Assembly: GCA_028291055.1 (NCBI GenBank)
Contig: JAQGIP010000078.1
Location: forward strand, 1-64,000
Direction of reading: 5' to 3'
Source of the DNA: Caulobacter sp.
GTDB taxonomy: Bacteria; Pseudomonadota; Alphaproteobacteria; Caulobacterales; Caulobacteraceae
DNA: 64,000 nt
Shown here: positions 8,769-18,167 of the stretch, in pieces
Position numbering within the stretch: the first letter of the stretch is position 1
How the letters are laid out: every line of letters begins with the position of its first letter
The notes under the pieces: generated by a model
The model's input: the letters and a program-made list of their open reading frames with translations, nothing else
Database searches by the model: none
Told to the model about the DNA's origin: nothing
Translations under genes and position numbers: made by a program

Positions 8769-9542
8769 ATGTCCGACACCGGAAAATTCGTCTGGTACGA
8801 GCTGGCCACCCCCGACCCCAAGGGCGCGGAAGCCTTCTACCGCGCCGTCGTCGGCTGGGGCGCCGACCACATGGGTGAAGGCGATATGGCCTACACCATC
8901 CTCAAGGCCGGCGACGTGGGCGTGGGCGGCATTGCCGGCTTCTCGCCCGAGGCCCCCGGCGGCGGCAAGCCCGCTTGGCGCGGGTATATCGCCGTGGCCG
9001 ACGTGGACGGCGAGGCCCAGCGGGTCGGCGCGGCGGGCGGCAAGATCACCTACGGCCCCGACGACATCCCCGGCATCGGCCGCTTCGCCATGGCTGCCGA
9101 CCCGCAGGGCACGCCATTCGTCCTCTTCGACCCCATTCCGCCGGCCGACGGACCGCCGCCCGCCCCGCCGCTCAACACGCCCGGCCATTTCGGCTGGCGC
9201 GAACTGATCTCCACCGACGGCGCGGCGGGCTTCGACTTCTATTCCGGGATGTTCGGCTGGACCAGATCCGAAGCCATCGACATGGGCCCGATGGGAACCT
9301 ACCAGCTCTATGCCCGTGAGGGCGAAGACCTCGGCGGCATGATGACCGGCCCGCCCGGCAGCCCCGCCCCCTACTGGCTCTACTACATCAACGTCGACGC
9401 CATCGGCGCGGCCGTGGATCGCCTGACCAAAGCCGGCGGCTCCGTGATCATGGGCCCCCACCAGGTGCCCGGCGGCAACTGGATCGTCCAGGGCGCCGAT
9501 CCCCAGGGCGTGATGTTCGCGCTGAGCAGCATGACGGCCTAG
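8769..9542 (+). CDS. Two-domain VOC (glyoxalase/bleomycin-resistance fold) protein
   Basis: 257 residues with two tandem vicinal-oxygen-chelate domains: residues about 5-125 (FVWYELATPDPKGAEAFYRA) and 130-257 (HFGWRELISTDGAAGFDFYS). The repeated W-x-E-L then A-x-x-F-Y pattern is typical of the subfamily annotated as VOC or glyoxalase-like, including hydroxylase-associated proteins in actinomycetes. Substrate cannot be predicted. Monocistronic; ATG preceded by GGAGCG. Confidence 0.85.
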   Translation: MSDTGKFVWYELATPDPKGAEAFYRAVVGWGADHMGEGDMAYTILKAGDVGVGGIAGFSPEAPGGGKPAWRGYIAVADVDGEAQRVGAAGGKITYGPDDIPGIGRFAMAADPQGTPFVLFDPIPPADGPPPAPPLNTPGHFGWRELISTDGAAGFDFYSGMFGWTRSEAIDMGPMGTYQLYAREGEDLGGMMTGPPGSPAPYWLYYINVDAIGAAVDRLTKAGGSVIMGPHQVPGGNWIVQGADPQGVMFALSSMTA

Positions 9543-9581
9543 ACCAGTTACCCTTGGCGGTGGACGCAACCCACCGCTGCA

Positions 9582-9744
9582 AGATCGACCACGAAGGCAC
9601 GAAGGGCACGAAGAAGACTCTCGCTAGCTTCGAATTCCCGCCGATCGAAACGCCCGCGCAGCGCCCATCAATCTCCCTCGAAGCCTGACCTGGCCCCTTA
9701 CCCTTCGTGTTCCTTCGTGTCCTTCGTGCCTTCGTGGTTCAACT
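9582..9744. repeat. Dispersed inverted-repeat element, family C, copy 1
   Basis: An element in the gap between the VOC gene and the thioredoxin-like gene. Both ends carry runs of the CACGAAGG/CCTTCGTG word, in inverted orientation (9582-9613 and 9702-9744), so the element can fold into a long hairpin. Copies 2 and 3 are at 20726-20905 and 33367-33540. This copy is reversed relative to them: its right end is followed by the complement of GGCC-TAA-GTT, the outer sequence of the other two. The remaining bases of this 316-base gap hold nothing else I recognise. Confidence 0.8.
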
Positions 9745-9858
9745 TACGGCCCGTTGGGCTCCAACGCCCCGGCAGGCAAACCCAAAACTGATCGCCACCC
9801 CCGATTGACAGCCACCGCGCCGCCCCTCAGCCTGTCGGCACAACAGTGAGAGACTTGC

Positions 9859-10395
9859 ATGTCGGGCGTGGGGCGTAGGGGTGTGATCGGCGGGGCCGCG
9901 GGCGCGGCGCTGGCCGGAGGGCTGTGGAGCGACGCCAACGCCGCCACGGTGGGCAAGGCGGCGCCCAAGTTCGCGGTGCTCACCTATGACCGCCAGAAGA
10001 TCACCTTCGACCAGGTCCGGGGCAAGGTGGTGATCCTCAACTACTGGGCCACCTGGTGCGCGCCCTGCCGCGCGGAGATGGTGGTCATGGACCGCTATAT
10101 GCGCGCCCACCCGGGCAACGACCTGAAGATCTATGCGGTGGCCACCGAGGAATCCGTGCCGCCCGAGAAGCTCAAACCCCTCGCCTCGGCCCTGGCCTTC
10201 CCACTGGTCGCCAAGCTGTTCGGCTCCGGCTACGGCATCAAGGACGGGGTGCCGACCAGCTATGTGATCGACCGCGCGGGCGTTATCCGCCACGCCAAGT
10301 CGGGCGCCTTCACCGACTTCTCCTTCAACGCGCTCATCACCCCCCTGCTGGCTGAGCCCGCGCCCACCGATGGCCCCCGCACCGACCACGCCTAA
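9859..10395 (+). CDS. TlpA/ResA-like thioredoxin-fold protein, exported
   Basis: 178 residues. A twin-Arg-like or Sec signal (GRRGVIGGAAGAALAGGLW) covers about the first 28 residues, followed by a TlpA-like thioredoxin domain with the redox site WATWCAPCRAEM (Cys67 and Cys70) and the cis-Pro region GVPTSYVIDRAG. Such proteins act as periplasmic disulfide reductases, for example in cytochrome c maturation or copper-site assembly. No cytochrome genes are adjacent, so the partner is unknown. The GRR at residues 5-7 could mark a Tat signal. Confidence 0.88.
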   Translation: MSGVGRRGVIGGAAGAALAGGLWSDANAATVGKAAPKFAVLTYDRQKITFDQVRGKVVILNYWATWCAPCRAEMVVMDRYMRAHPGNDLKIYAVATEESVPPEKLKPLASALAFPLVAKLFGSGYGIKDGVPTSYVIDRAGVIRHAKSGAFTDFSFNALITPLLAEPAPTDGPRTDHA

Positions 10396-10466
10396 AGCGC
10401 TTCCCTTCCCCTGCGGCCCCGCCTCACAATGCGGCAACGATAAAAGCGGCTTCGGGAGACGGCGGC

Positions 10467-11666
10467 GTGCTCAAGGGTTTGAAGGTGGTGGAACTCGCCA
10501 CCTATATCGCCGCGCCCGGCGCCGGCGGCATCCTGGCCGACTGGGGCGCGGAGGTGGTCAAGATCGAGCCCCCCGCCGGCGATCCCATGCGCCGCTTTCT
10601 TGAGTCCACCGCGCCCGGCCGTACCGACAACCCCGTCTTCGAGATGGACAACCGGGGCAAGCGCGGCGTGGTGCTGGACACCCGAACCCCCGGGGGCCGC
10701 GAGGCCGCCCAGCGGCTGATCGCCGGGGCCGACATCTTCCTGACCAACGTGCGCCCCCAGGGCCTGGTCCGCTCCAAGCTCGACTACGACAGCCTCAAGG
10801 CCGCCAACCCGCGCCTGATCTATTGCAGCCTGACCGGCTATGGGCTGCAGGGGCCGGACGCCGACCGCGCCGGCATGGACGTGGCCGCCTTCTGGTCGCG
10901 CGCCGGCGTCGCATCGCTGACCGCGCCCAAGGGGGTGGAGCCCTTCCCCATCCGCACCGCCATGGGCGACCACATCACCTCCCTGGCCACCGTCTCGGCC
11001 ATCCTGGCGGCGGTGGTGGAGCGCCAGCGCACCGGCCTGGGCCGGCTGGTGGAGACCTCGCTGCTGCGCACCGGCGTCTATGCCATCGGCACGGACATGG
11101 CGATCCAGCTGCGCCTGGGCAAGGTCGCCTCGACCCGTCCGCGCGAGGGGGCCGTCAACCCGATCGCCAACTTCTTCAAGACCGCCGACGGCCGCTGGAT
11201 CTGCATGCTGCCGCGCACCGGCGATACCGATTGGCCCCGGATCGCCAAGGCCATCGGCCGGCCCGACCTGTTGGAGGACCCGCGCTTCGAACGCGCCCGC
11301 ACCCGCAAGGAGCATGGCCCGCTGCTGGTCGGCATCTTCGACGAGGCCTTCGCCGCCGCCACCTTCGAGGAGATGGCCGAGCGCCTCGACGCCGAGGACA
11401 TCACCTGGGCCCCCGTCCAGACGCCCAGGGAGGTCACCGAAGACCCGCAGGCCGAAGCCGCCGGCTGCTGGGTGGATGTCTCCGACGGCAAGGGCGGCCT
11501 GGTCCGCTCCCCCGCCGCGCCCGCCCGCTTCCCCGGCCTCGAACAGGGCCCCATCAGCGCGCCCCCGTCGCTGGGCCAGCACACCCGCGAAGTGCTGGCG
11601 GAACTGGGCTATGGCGAGGATCAGGTCGCGGCCATGCTGGCGGCCGGGTCTGCTGTGCAGGGGTAA
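10467..11666 (+). CDS. CaiB/BaiF-family (class III) CoA-transferase
   Basis: 399 residues with the family N-terminus GLKVVELATYIAAPGAGGILADWGAEVVKIE split by the usual Rossmann-like fold, the DNRGKRG CoA-binding segment and the catalytic Asp near residue 138 in AGMDVAAFW. These enzymes move CoA between carboxylic acids. GTG start with GGGAG nine bases upstream. It stands alone; the partner acid is unknown. An acyl-CoA dehydrogenase lies a few kilobases away on the other strand. Confidence 0.92.
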   Translation: MLKGLKVVELATYIAAPGAGGILADWGAEVVKIEPPAGDPMRRFLESTAPGRTDNPVFEMDNRGKRGVVLDTRTPGGREAAQRLIAGADIFLTNVRPQGLVRSKLDYDSLKAANPRLIYCSLTGYGLQGPDADRAGMDVAAFWSRAGVASLTAPKGVEPFPIRTAMGDHITSLATVSAILAAVVERQRTGLGRLVETSLLRTGVYAIGTDMAIQLRLGKVASTRPREGAVNPIANFFKTADGRWICMLPRTGDTDWPRIAKAIGRPDLLEDPRFERARTRKEHGPLLVGIFDEAFAAATFEEMAERLDAEDITWAPVQTPREVTEDPQAEAAGCWVDVSDGKGGLVRSPAAPARFPGLEQGPISAPPSLGQHTREVLAELGYGEDQVAAMLAAGSAVQG

Positions 11667-11686
11667 CTGCCCCCCCCAACCTTAAG

Positions 11687-11712
11687 CTCATCCCGACGAG
11701 AGTCGGGATGAG
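11687..11712. terminator. Perfect hairpin between convergent genes (family A core)
   Basis: An 11-bp perfect stem (CTCATCCCGAC) with a GAGA loop lies between the convergent CoA-transferase and lytic transglycosylase genes. The sequence is the core of the dispersed family A element found elsewhere in the window, so it is a solo half-element that may also act as a bidirectional terminator. Confidence 0.55.
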
Positions 11713-11740
11713 CGGAGTATTATTGAGGGTTTTCGAGCCC

Positions 11741-12577
11741 CTACCGCCGCCGCTTGTGGTCGTCAGACAGCACCCGCAGCATCTCCGTAGAGAACAGCGA
11801 GCCGGTCAGCCGCAACCCCACACTGCCGTCCTCGCTGTCCTGCGGCCCGCGCAGCACCAGGTCGACCAGCGCCTGTTGCTGCTGCTGGCGGTCCTGACGC
11901 CGGGCCGAGGCATAGTGGATGAAGCCGCTGTTGTCGGTGGCGCCCATGCCCGTGCCGGGCCCGGTGGTCACCGCCGCGCCGCCGCCGGTGCTGGTCAGGT
12001 TGGCGTAGACCTCGCCCACCGTTGCCGCGCGTCCGGCGCGGTAGAAGATCGAATGGTTCGACGCCGCCGCGTCCGGGAACATCGCCGCCGCGTTGGCGCC
12101 GGGGTTGGCCTTGACCGCCTCGATCAGCCGCGCCGAACCCTGGGGCCCCAGGAAGTGGGCCGCATAGAGCTCGCCCGCCGTCGGGTTGCGCCCCACCCGG
12201 CCGCGCAGATAGTTGGCGTGGTCGGAGGTCAGCTCGCCGGCCATCAGCGCCGAGGCGTGCGGGTCCAGCTTCAGCGCCATCACCGCCTTCTTGGCCTCGG
12301 CCCCGTTGACGTAATACTTGCCGTCGGAGCCCTGGTTGATCAGGTCGGCGTAGCGCGCGTAGCCATATTTCGCCCCGTGGCGTTTCAGCGTCGAAAGCCA
12401 GGTCTGGTCGACGAACTGGAACAGGCCCGAGGCTGACGAAGAGCCCGACCGGGCCTGGGGGTTGAAGCCGCTTTCGCGCTTGGCCGCGCCCATCAGGAAG
12501 GTGAAGTCCACGCCCGTCGCCTGCGACGCACGCTGGATTGCGGCCTCCACGACCCCTCGGATTCCATCAACCGGCAT
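11741..12577 (-). CDS. Lytic transglycosylase (SLT domain) protein
   Basis: 278 residues. The N-terminal half is a soluble lytic transglycosylase domain with the catalytic Glu35 in AAKRESGFNP, the ASGLFQFVDQTW motif, and AHFLGPQGSARLI further on; such enzymes cleave peptidoglycan between MurNAc and GlcNAc. The C-terminal third is low-complexity and Gln-rich. No clear signal peptide is seen at the ATG chosen, which is unusual for a periplasmic enzyme; some flagellar or cytoplasmically stored homologues also lack one. Divergent from the TonB gene. Confidence 0.88.
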   Translation of the reverse strand: MPVDGIRGVVEAAIQRASQATGVDFTFLMGAAKRESGFNPQARSGSSSASGLFQFVDQTWLSTLKRHGAKYGYARYADLINQGSDGKYYVNGAEAKKAVMALKLDPHASALMAGELTSDHANYLRGRVGRNPTAGELYAAHFLGPQGSARLIEAVKANPGANAAAMFPDAAASNHSIFYRAGRAATVGEVYANLTSTGGGAAVTTGPGTGMGATDNSGFIHYASARRQDRQQQQQALVDLVLRGPQDSEDGSVGLRLTGSLFSTEMLRVLSDDHKRRR

Positions 12578-12724
12578 GGGTCATAGGTAAATTTTCATGG
12601 TTAAGGCCGCATTAAGATCGGTCGTTCCGGCCTCGAACACCTGTTTTACATATGTACTTTTTTACTCTTGTAATTCCCGGAAACTGGCGGAATATCAACC
12701 GCACAATCAACCCGGGAGCCCGCC

Positions 12725-13447
12725 ATGACCGGCGCCAACACCTTCGAGGCCTTCGCCCCCCACATCCCCGACGGCGAGGGCAAAAAGCCCCTGTCCCCCG
12801 TGGCCTGGGTCGCCATCGCCGCCTCCATCGGCCTGCACATGGCCGGCGCTTGGTACCTCTACACCCACCACTTCAATACGGGGACGCCGCCGGCGACCGT
12901 CGACACCACGGTCGATCCCATCCCCCTGGCCCTGCAGCGTAGGGAGAAGGTCAAGCCGGTCCAGGTCCCGCCGACCAAGACCGTCGTCGCGGTTCGCCAG
13001 CCGCATCCGAGCGACATGCCCGCGCCGCCGTCCGACATCCACTTCACCGCCCCTCCGGTGATTCCCGTCGGCCCGGCGCCCCCTGTCCTGGATACCCCCA
13101 ATTTCCTCCCGCCCGAGCCGCCGCCGACCTTCATACCCAAGGCGCCCACCGTGATCGGCGCCCCCCACTGGATCAAGTTGCCGAGCGGCGAGCAGGTGGA
13201 TGCGGTCTACCCCGAGCGCGCCAGCCGCCTGGGCAAGTCGGGCTCGGTGTCGCTCAACTGCAAGGTCACCGCCGCCGGCACGGTGCGCGACTGTTCGGTG
13301 GCCGCCGAGACGCCGGAAGACATGGGCTTCGGCGCGGCGGCCCTGAAGATCACCCGCTTCTTCAAGATGAGCCCCCAGACGGAGGACGGCCGGCCGGTCG
13401 ACGGCGCCAGCGTGCGCGTGCCCATCCGCTTCAACCTTCCGCAATAG
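12725..13447 (+). CDS. TonB-family energy transducer
   Basis: 240 residues. One membrane helix near residues 28-48 ([19 protein letters not shown]), a Pro-rich periplasmic linker (residues about 60-150) and a TonB C-terminal domain ([25 protein letters not shown]). It would carry proton-motive energy from ExbB/ExbD to TonB-dependent receptors, two of which are in this window; exbB and exbD are not nearby. ATG preceded by GGGAG. Confidence 0.9.
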   Translation: MTGANTFEAFAPHIPDGEGKKPLSPVAWVAIAASIGLHMAGAWYLYTHHFNTGTPPATVDTTVDPIPLALQRREKVKPVQVPPTKTVVAVRQPHPSDMPAPPSDIHFTAPPVIPVGPAPPVLDTPNFLPPEPPPTFIPKAPTVIGAPHWIKLPSGEQVDAVYPERASRLGKSGSVSLNCKVTAAGTVRDCSVAAETPEDMGFGAAALKITRFFKMSPQTEDGRPVDGASVRVPIRFNLPQ

Positions 13448-13524
13448 GACCCGCGCAAGCGGCAGCGAAGGGTAAGGGCGGGAGTAATCCCTCACCTCGC
13501 CGTCCCCTATCCGGCCCTTCGCCC

Positions 13525-13550
13525 TTCCCTCCCCAATTCCGGGGAGGGAA
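13525..13550. terminator. Terminator-like hairpin between convergent genes
   Basis: A 10-bp perfect stem (TTCCCTCCCC pairing with GGGGAGGGAA) with a six-base loop lies between the TonB and pentapeptide-repeat genes, which converge. No U-tract follows on either strand except a short TT, so termination is plausible but not shown. Confidence 0.45.
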
Positions 13551-13558
13551 TTGGCGTT

Positions 13559-14653
13559 TCAGCTCATCACCGCGTCCATCAGGGCGGCGGGGTTGTAGTT
13601 GGCTCCCACGAAGTCGGTGGGCCGGCCCTGGCCGTTGGCCAGCGGCAGGGGCCGCAGGTCGGCGCGGGTGAAGATGGCGCCGCGCAGCCGCGCCCCGCCG
13701 AACCGCGCGCCGCGCAGGTCGGCGTCGGTGAAGTCCACGTCGCGCAGGTCGGCGCCGGCGAAGTTGGCGCCCTGCAGCTGGGCGCGGGAGAAGTCGACGC
13801 CGATGGCCTGGACGTCGACCATGGAGGCCGCCGTCAGCCTGACCCCGGCCAGCTGTCCCGCCAGCGGGCGCAGGTCGGCGCGGTCCAGGCGGGCGGGCTG
13901 GCCCACCTTGCCGTTGGTCGCCGCCCACTTCTCGGCGATCTCCAGCACCGCGCGGATGCTGGGCAGGGCGTCGAAGGCGAACTTGTCGGGGTCGGTGACG
14001 CAGTCGCGCAAGGCCACGCGGGAGAGCTTCAGCTGCTCCAGCGACACGCCGGTCAGCACCGCGCCCGCGAAGTCCGCGCCGTCCAGCCGTGCGCCCTCGA
14101 AGTCGGCGCCGTGCAGCACCGCGCCCTTGAAGCTGGCGTTTTCCAGCCGCGCGCCGCCCAGCCGCGCGCCCTTCATGGAGGCGTCGGAGAAGTCCACGGC
14201 CACCTCGCCGGTGGTGGTGGTCGGCGCGATCTGGTGGCCGCCGGAGAGGTCGAGCTTGGTCAGGATGGCCTTGCGCAGATCGGCCCCGTCCAGCAGCGCC
14301 CCGGTCAGGTCGGCGGCGCGCAGGCTGGCGCCGCGCAGATCGGCGCCGTTGAGGTTGGCGTCGCTCAAGTCCACCCCGCGCAGGTCGGCGCAATAGAAGA
14401 CGGTCCGTTCGGCGGTGATGGCCCCCAGCCTGGCGCCGGCCAGGTTGCAGTTGGAAAAGTCCGCCTCGCTCAACAGCCGCCCGGCGAAGTCGGCGGCCGG
14501 CAGCTGCAGCCCCCGCATGATGGCGCGCATGCCGCCGGGTTCGCCCCGGGCGTAGCGTTCATGGGCATCGATGGCCTGGCCGATGCGGCCGTCGTTGGAG
14601 CGGCCGGCCGTGGCCCCGCCGCCGGCCGCCGAGCGCGAATATCCCGTGAGCAT
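13559..14653 (-). CDS. Pentapeptide-repeat protein
   Basis: 364 residues, mostly A(D/N)LXX-type repeats that form a right-handed quadrilateral beta-helix: a first block at about residues 65-180 (NLNGADLRGASLRAADLTGA), a gap with DPDKFAFDALPSIR, then a second block. Function is not predictable from the repeats; some family members mimic DNA. The start at 14653 was chosen for its strong GGAGGGG a few bases upstream; a longer reading to 14740 or beyond would run into the acyl-CoA dehydrogenase gene and lacks a ribosome site. Confidence 0.87.
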   Translation of the reverse strand: MLTGYSRSAAGGGATAGRSNDGRIGQAIDAHERYARGEPGGMRAIMRGLQLPAADFAGRLLSEADFSNCNLAGARLGAITAERTVFYCADLRGVDLSDANLNGADLRGASLRAADLTGALLDGADLRKAILTKLDLSGGHQIAPTTTTGEVAVDFSDASMKGARLGGARLENASFKGAVLHGADFEGARLDGADFAGAVLTGVSLEQLKLSRVALRDCVTDPDKFAFDALPSIRAVLEIAEKWAATNGKVGQPARLDRADLRPLAGQLAGVRLTAASMVDVQAIGVDFSRAQLQGANFAGADLRDVDFTDADLRGARFGGARLRGAIFTRADLRPLPLANGQGRPTDFVGANYNPAALMDAVMS

Positions 14654-14774
14654 TCTGCCCCTCCAACCCGCCCCGCCGACAAAGCCGGCGCGGGGCGCGT
14701 CTCCCGTCACGGTGGAGTTTGGGGTACCGCTGGTATCCATCCGATGAATAAGGACGGCAAAATGCGAAGTCTTC

Positions 14775-15944
14775 TCAATAGCTCTTGGGCAGGCCCAGGA
14801 CGCGTTCGCCCACATAGTTGAGGATCATCTCGCGGCTGACCGGCGCGATGCGCGCGATCATCGCCTCGCGGAAATAGCGCTCCACGTCATATTCCTTGGC
14901 ATAGCCCATGCCGCCGTGGGCCAGCACCGCCGCCTCGCAGGCCCGGAAGCCCGCCTCGCCGCCCAGGTATTTGGCCGCATTGGCCTGCGCCCCGCAGTCG
15001 CGGCCGGCGTCATAGAGGGCGGCGGCCTTGAAGGCCATCAGATCTGCGGCCTCCAGCTCGATCCAGGCCTTGGCCAGGGGATGGGCCACGCCCTGGTTCT
15101 GGCCGATGGGCCGGCCGAACACGACGCGCTCCTTGGCATAGGCGGCGGCCTTGGCCAGCGCGGCCCGACCAAGCCCCACGGCCTCGGCGCCGATCAGCAC
15201 GCGTTCGGGGTTCAGGCCCGCCAGCAGGTATTTGAACCCCTGGCCCTCCTCACCGATCAGATCCTCTTGCGGGACCTCGAGGCCGTCGATGAAAAGCATA
15301 TTCGATTCAACGGCTTTGCGGCCCATCTTCGGTATCGGCCTGGCGTCGATGCGGGCGCGGTCGAAGTCGGTATAGAACAGCGACAGCCCCTCGGTGGGCT
15401 TGCTCGCCTGAGCCTTGGGCGTGGTGCGCGCGATGATCAGGATCTTGTTGGCGCGCTGGGCCATGGTCGTCCAGATCTTGCGGCCGGTGATGCGGTAGCC
15501 GTTATTGGTGCGCTCGGCCTTGGTCTCGAGGCTGGCGGTATCCAGGCCCGAGTTGGGCTCGGTGACCGCGAAACAGGCCTTGTCCCGCCCCGCGATGATG
15601 CGTGGCAGGTGTCGTGCCTTCTGCTCATCCGTGCCGAACTTCACCACCGGCATCAGGCCGAAGATGTTCAGGTGCACCGCGCTGGCGCCCGAATAGCCGG
15701 CCCCCGACTGGCTGATGGTCTGCATCACATGCACGGCTTCGGTCAGGCCCAGGCCCGAGCCGCCGAACGCCTCCGGCATGGCCACCCCCAGCCAGCCGCC
15801 CTGCGCCACCGCATCGACGAAGGCCTCAGGGAAATTCCCCGTCTCGTCTGTGTCGCGCCAATACTGGTCGTCGAAACGCGCGCAGATTCGGCCCACGCCC
15901 TCGCGGATCGCCTGTTGCTCGTCGGTCGGCCAGAATGCGGACAT
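14775..15944 (-). CDS. Acyl-CoA dehydrogenase
   Basis: 389 residues with N-terminal, middle and C-terminal acyl-CoA dehydrogenase domains: FAVTEPNSGLDTAS (FAD/substrate loop), TGRKIWTTMAQRA, and the C-terminal GGMGYAKEYDVERYFREA. It oxidises an acyl-CoA thioester with FAD. The canonical E-G-T catalytic segment is not seen and the position may be held by a different glutamate. The ATG has AGGAGG seven bases upstream. It follows the ThiO-like gene by 11 bases on the same strand, so the two are probably cotranscribed. Confidence 0.92.
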   Translation of the reverse strand: MSAFWPTDEQQAIREGVGRICARFDDQYWRDTDETGNFPEAFVDAVAQGGWLGVAMPEAFGGSGLGLTEAVHVMQTISQSGAGYSGASAVHLNIFGLMPVVKFGTDEQKARHLPRIIAGRDKACFAVTEPNSGLDTASLETKAERTNNGYRITGRKIWTTMAQRANKILIIARTTPKAQASKPTEGLSLFYTDFDRARIDARPIPKMGRKAVESNMLFIDGLEVPQEDLIGEEGQGFKYLLAGLNPERVLIGAEAVGLGRAALAKAAAYAKERVVFGRPIGQNQGVAHPLAKAWIELEAADLMAFKAAALYDAGRDCGAQANAAKYLGGEAGFRACEAAVLAHGGMGYAKEYDVERYFREAMIARIAPVSREMILNYVGERVLGLPKSY

Positions 15945-15955
15945 CGCGGTCCTCC

Positions 15956-16996
15956 TCAGGTCTCGGGGGTGTCGAAACGGCGCGGGTCGAACAGGTGGGC
16001 CCAGGGCCCCGGATCGCGGCCCAGCACGCAGGCGGCGACCATCTCCGCCACCAGCGGGGCCAGCAGCCAGCCGTTGCGACGCAGGCCGGAGGCCAGGATC
16101 AGGCCCGGCAGAGCGGAGCGTCCCACCAGCGGCAGGCCGTCGGGCGTGGTGGCCCGTACGCCCACCTCCACGTTGGCGCTCGCCCTGGCGACTTCAGGCA
16201 GGAGCCGCGCTCCGGCGGCGCGCAGGGCCATCACCTGGCCCGGGTCGATGTGAGCGTCACCCACGCCCGCCTCCATGGTCGCGCCGACGATCAGCGCGTC
16301 GGCGTTGGGGCAGAGATAGATGCCGTCGCCGCGTATGACGGGGCCAGGCGGGATCAGCGGGGCCAGTTTGAGGATGTGGCCCTTGATGGGGGTCAGATGC
16401 GCCGCCTCCGGCGCGAATCCCCCTGCCCAGCCGGTGGCCTGGACAACCACATCGCAAAGCGCTCCCTCGGCTTCGTCGTCGTAGATGCCCGCCCGGATGC
16501 CGCTGCTCTCACCGGTCAGCCACCGGAGATCCCTCTGCACGAACGTCACACCCTGGCGGCCGGCGGCGTCGCGCAGCGCCACCAGAGCCGTGCCTGAATC
16601 CAGCCGCCAATCCTCCGGCGAGAAAACGCCGTCGTCGGTGACGATGTGCTCGGCCCCGACCGCGCCCAGGCGCCATGAGACGTTGGCCAGCCAGGCCGCA
16701 TCGCCCCGCGCCACGGCGCCGGAGCGGTCGAGCACGATGCCGATCTCATCGGCCAGAGCCGGCCACAGGTCTCGGCCTTCCTTCAACAGGGCGAAATGTC
16801 CGGCGGCCAGCGGATCGAGCGCCGTCTCGAAGGCCGGGGCCAGCATGCCCGCCGCCACACCCGAAGCGTTGCGGCCGAGCGGCGCCGGATCGCAGACCGT
16901 GACCCGCGCGCCGGCCTTCGCCAGGGCCAGCGCCACGGTCAAACCCGTCACGCCCGCCCCGGCCACGATCACGCGCGCGCCGGTTGCCGAAGTCAT
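15956..16996 (-). CDS. ThiO-like FAD-dependent glycine/D-amino acid oxidase family protein
   Basis: 346 residues of the DAO fold: N-terminal Rossmann motif VIVAGAGVTGLTVALAL, SGVAAGMLAP, and the C-terminal LILASGLRRNGWLLAPL. This arrangement fits ThiO, the glycine oxidase of thiazole synthesis, but no other thi genes are next to it, so a general amine or D-amino acid oxidase is possible. Same strand as, and upstream of, the acyl-CoA dehydrogenase. Confidence 0.82.
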   Translation of the reverse strand: MTSATGARVIVAGAGVTGLTVALALAKAGARVTVCDPAPLGRNASGVAAGMLAPAFETALDPLAAGHFALLKEGRDLWPALADEIGIVLDRSGAVARGDAAWLANVSWRLGAVGAEHIVTDDGVFSPEDWRLDSGTALVALRDAAGRQGVTFVQRDLRWLTGESSGIRAGIYDDEAEGALCDVVVQATGWAGGFAPEAAHLTPIKGHILKLAPLIPPGPVIRGDGIYLCPNADALIVGATMEAGVGDAHIDPGQVMALRAAGARLLPEVARASANVEVGVRATTPDGLPLVGRSALPGLILASGLRRNGWLLAPLVAEMVAACVLGRDPGPWAHLFDPRRFDTPET

Positions 16997-17112
16997 GCCG
17001 CTAACCAGCCGCGCCCGGGCGCTAGGTCAAGTCCCCGACGGAGGAACCTTGGGCGCGGTTCCGGATTTCCTGGCTGCGGGCGGACCCGCTCCAACAGGAA
17101 AGGGACAGGCAG

Positions 17113-17649
17113 ATGGCTGCGACCACTCACACCACCAAGGGCAAATCCAAGAGCAGCGCGACGGCCAAGAAGGCCACGCCGACCAACGCGATCACCCTGC
17201 TGAAGGCCGACCACAAGCAGGTGAAGACCTGGTTCGACGACTATGAAAAGACCGAGGCCGACACCCTGAAGGCCAAGCTGTCGGAACAGATCTGCCAGGC
17301 GCTGAAGGTGCATATGGCGATCGAGGAGGAATACTTCTATCCGGCCTCGCGCGAAGTGCTGAAGGCCGACCAGGAGGACATGGTCGACGAGGCCGTGGTC
17401 GAGCACGCCGGCGCCAAGGAACTGATCGTCCAGATCGAGGCCATGGAGGTGGGCGAGGAACTCTACGACGCCAAGATCAAGGTGCTGGGCGAACAGATCA
17501 CCCACCACGTCGAGGAGGAGGAAGGCGAATACTTCCCCGCCGTCCAGAAGACCGACCTCGACCTGGAGGCCCTGGGCGCCAAGATGGCCGCGCGCAAGGA
17601 AGAGCTGATGGCCAAGACCAAGCGCGCCAACGGCCAGAAGATCCAATAG
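17113..17649 (+). CDS. Hemerythrin HHE-domain protein
   Basis: 178 residues. A Lys/Thr/Ser-rich N-terminal tail (1-25) precedes a four-helix hemerythrin domain with the di-iron ligand pattern: LLKADHKQVKTWF, HMAIEEEYFYP, VEHAGAKEL and HHVEEEEGEYFP. Such proteins bind oxygen, NO or act in stress protection. The basic tail recalls DNA-binding tails of histone-like proteins, which is only an impression. The stop codon overlaps the GTG start of the next gene. Confidence 0.92.
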   Translation: MAATTHTTKGKSKSSATAKKATPTNAITLLKADHKQVKTWFDDYEKTEADTLKAKLSEQICQALKVHMAIEEEYFYPASREVLKADQEDMVDEAVVEHAGAKELIVQIEAMEVGEELYDAKIKVLGEQITHHVEEEEGEYFPAVQKTDLDLEALGAKMAARKEELMAKTKRANGQKIQ

Positions 17650-18164
17650 TGCCGGCCGTCGAAACCCTGGCGCCCGCGGTGACGCGGGCGCTGGACACCC
17701 TTACCGACCATGTGCTGCGTGAGGCCTGCGACCGGGGCCTGAAGCTGGCGACGGCGGAGAGCTGCACCGGCGGGCTGATGGCCTCGCTGCTCACCGACGT
17801 GCCCGGCCGCAGCCACGCCTTCGAGCGCGGCTTCGTCACCTATACCGACGAGGCCAAGTGCGAGCTGCTGGGCGTGCCGTCGGAGGTGCTGAAGATCCAT
17901 GGCGCGGTCTCCCAGGCCGCCGCCGTGGCGATGGCCCAGGGCGCGCTGGCCCGGTCCCGGGCCGACGTCAGCTTCGCGGTCACCGGCTATGCCGAAGCGG
18001 CGCCGGATGCGCCCCAGGAGGCCGGCCTGGTCTGGTTCGCCACCGCCCGGCGCAACGGCGAAACCATCGTGCGGCGCGAACGCTTCGGCGACATCGGCCG
18101 CGCGGCCTTCCGCCTGCAATGCCTGGAGACCGGCATGGGGATGATCCGCGATCGGCTGGCCTGA
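17649..18164 (+). CDS. CinA C-terminal-type nicotinamide-nucleotide amidase
   Basis: 171 residues, the amidase domain alone, as in PncC. Key motif KLATAESCTGGLMASLLTD, then FVTYTDEAKCELLGV and the HGAVSQ segment. It would convert NMN to nicotinate mononucleotide and ammonia in NAD recycling. The usual F-A-V-T-G is followed here by YAEAAPDAP instead of the common I-A-G-P-x-G, a mild deviation. The GTG start overlaps the hemerythrin stop (TAGTG), which points to coupled translation. Confidence 0.88.
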   Translation: MPAVETLAPAVTRALDTLTDHVLREACDRGLKLATAESCTGGLMASLLTDVPGRSHAFERGFVTYTDEAKCELLGVPSEVLKIHGAVSQAAAVAMAQGALARSRADVSFAVTGYAEAAPDAPQEAGLVWFATARRNGETIVRRERFGDIGRAAFRLQCLETGMGMIRDRLA

Positions 18165-18167
18165 GGG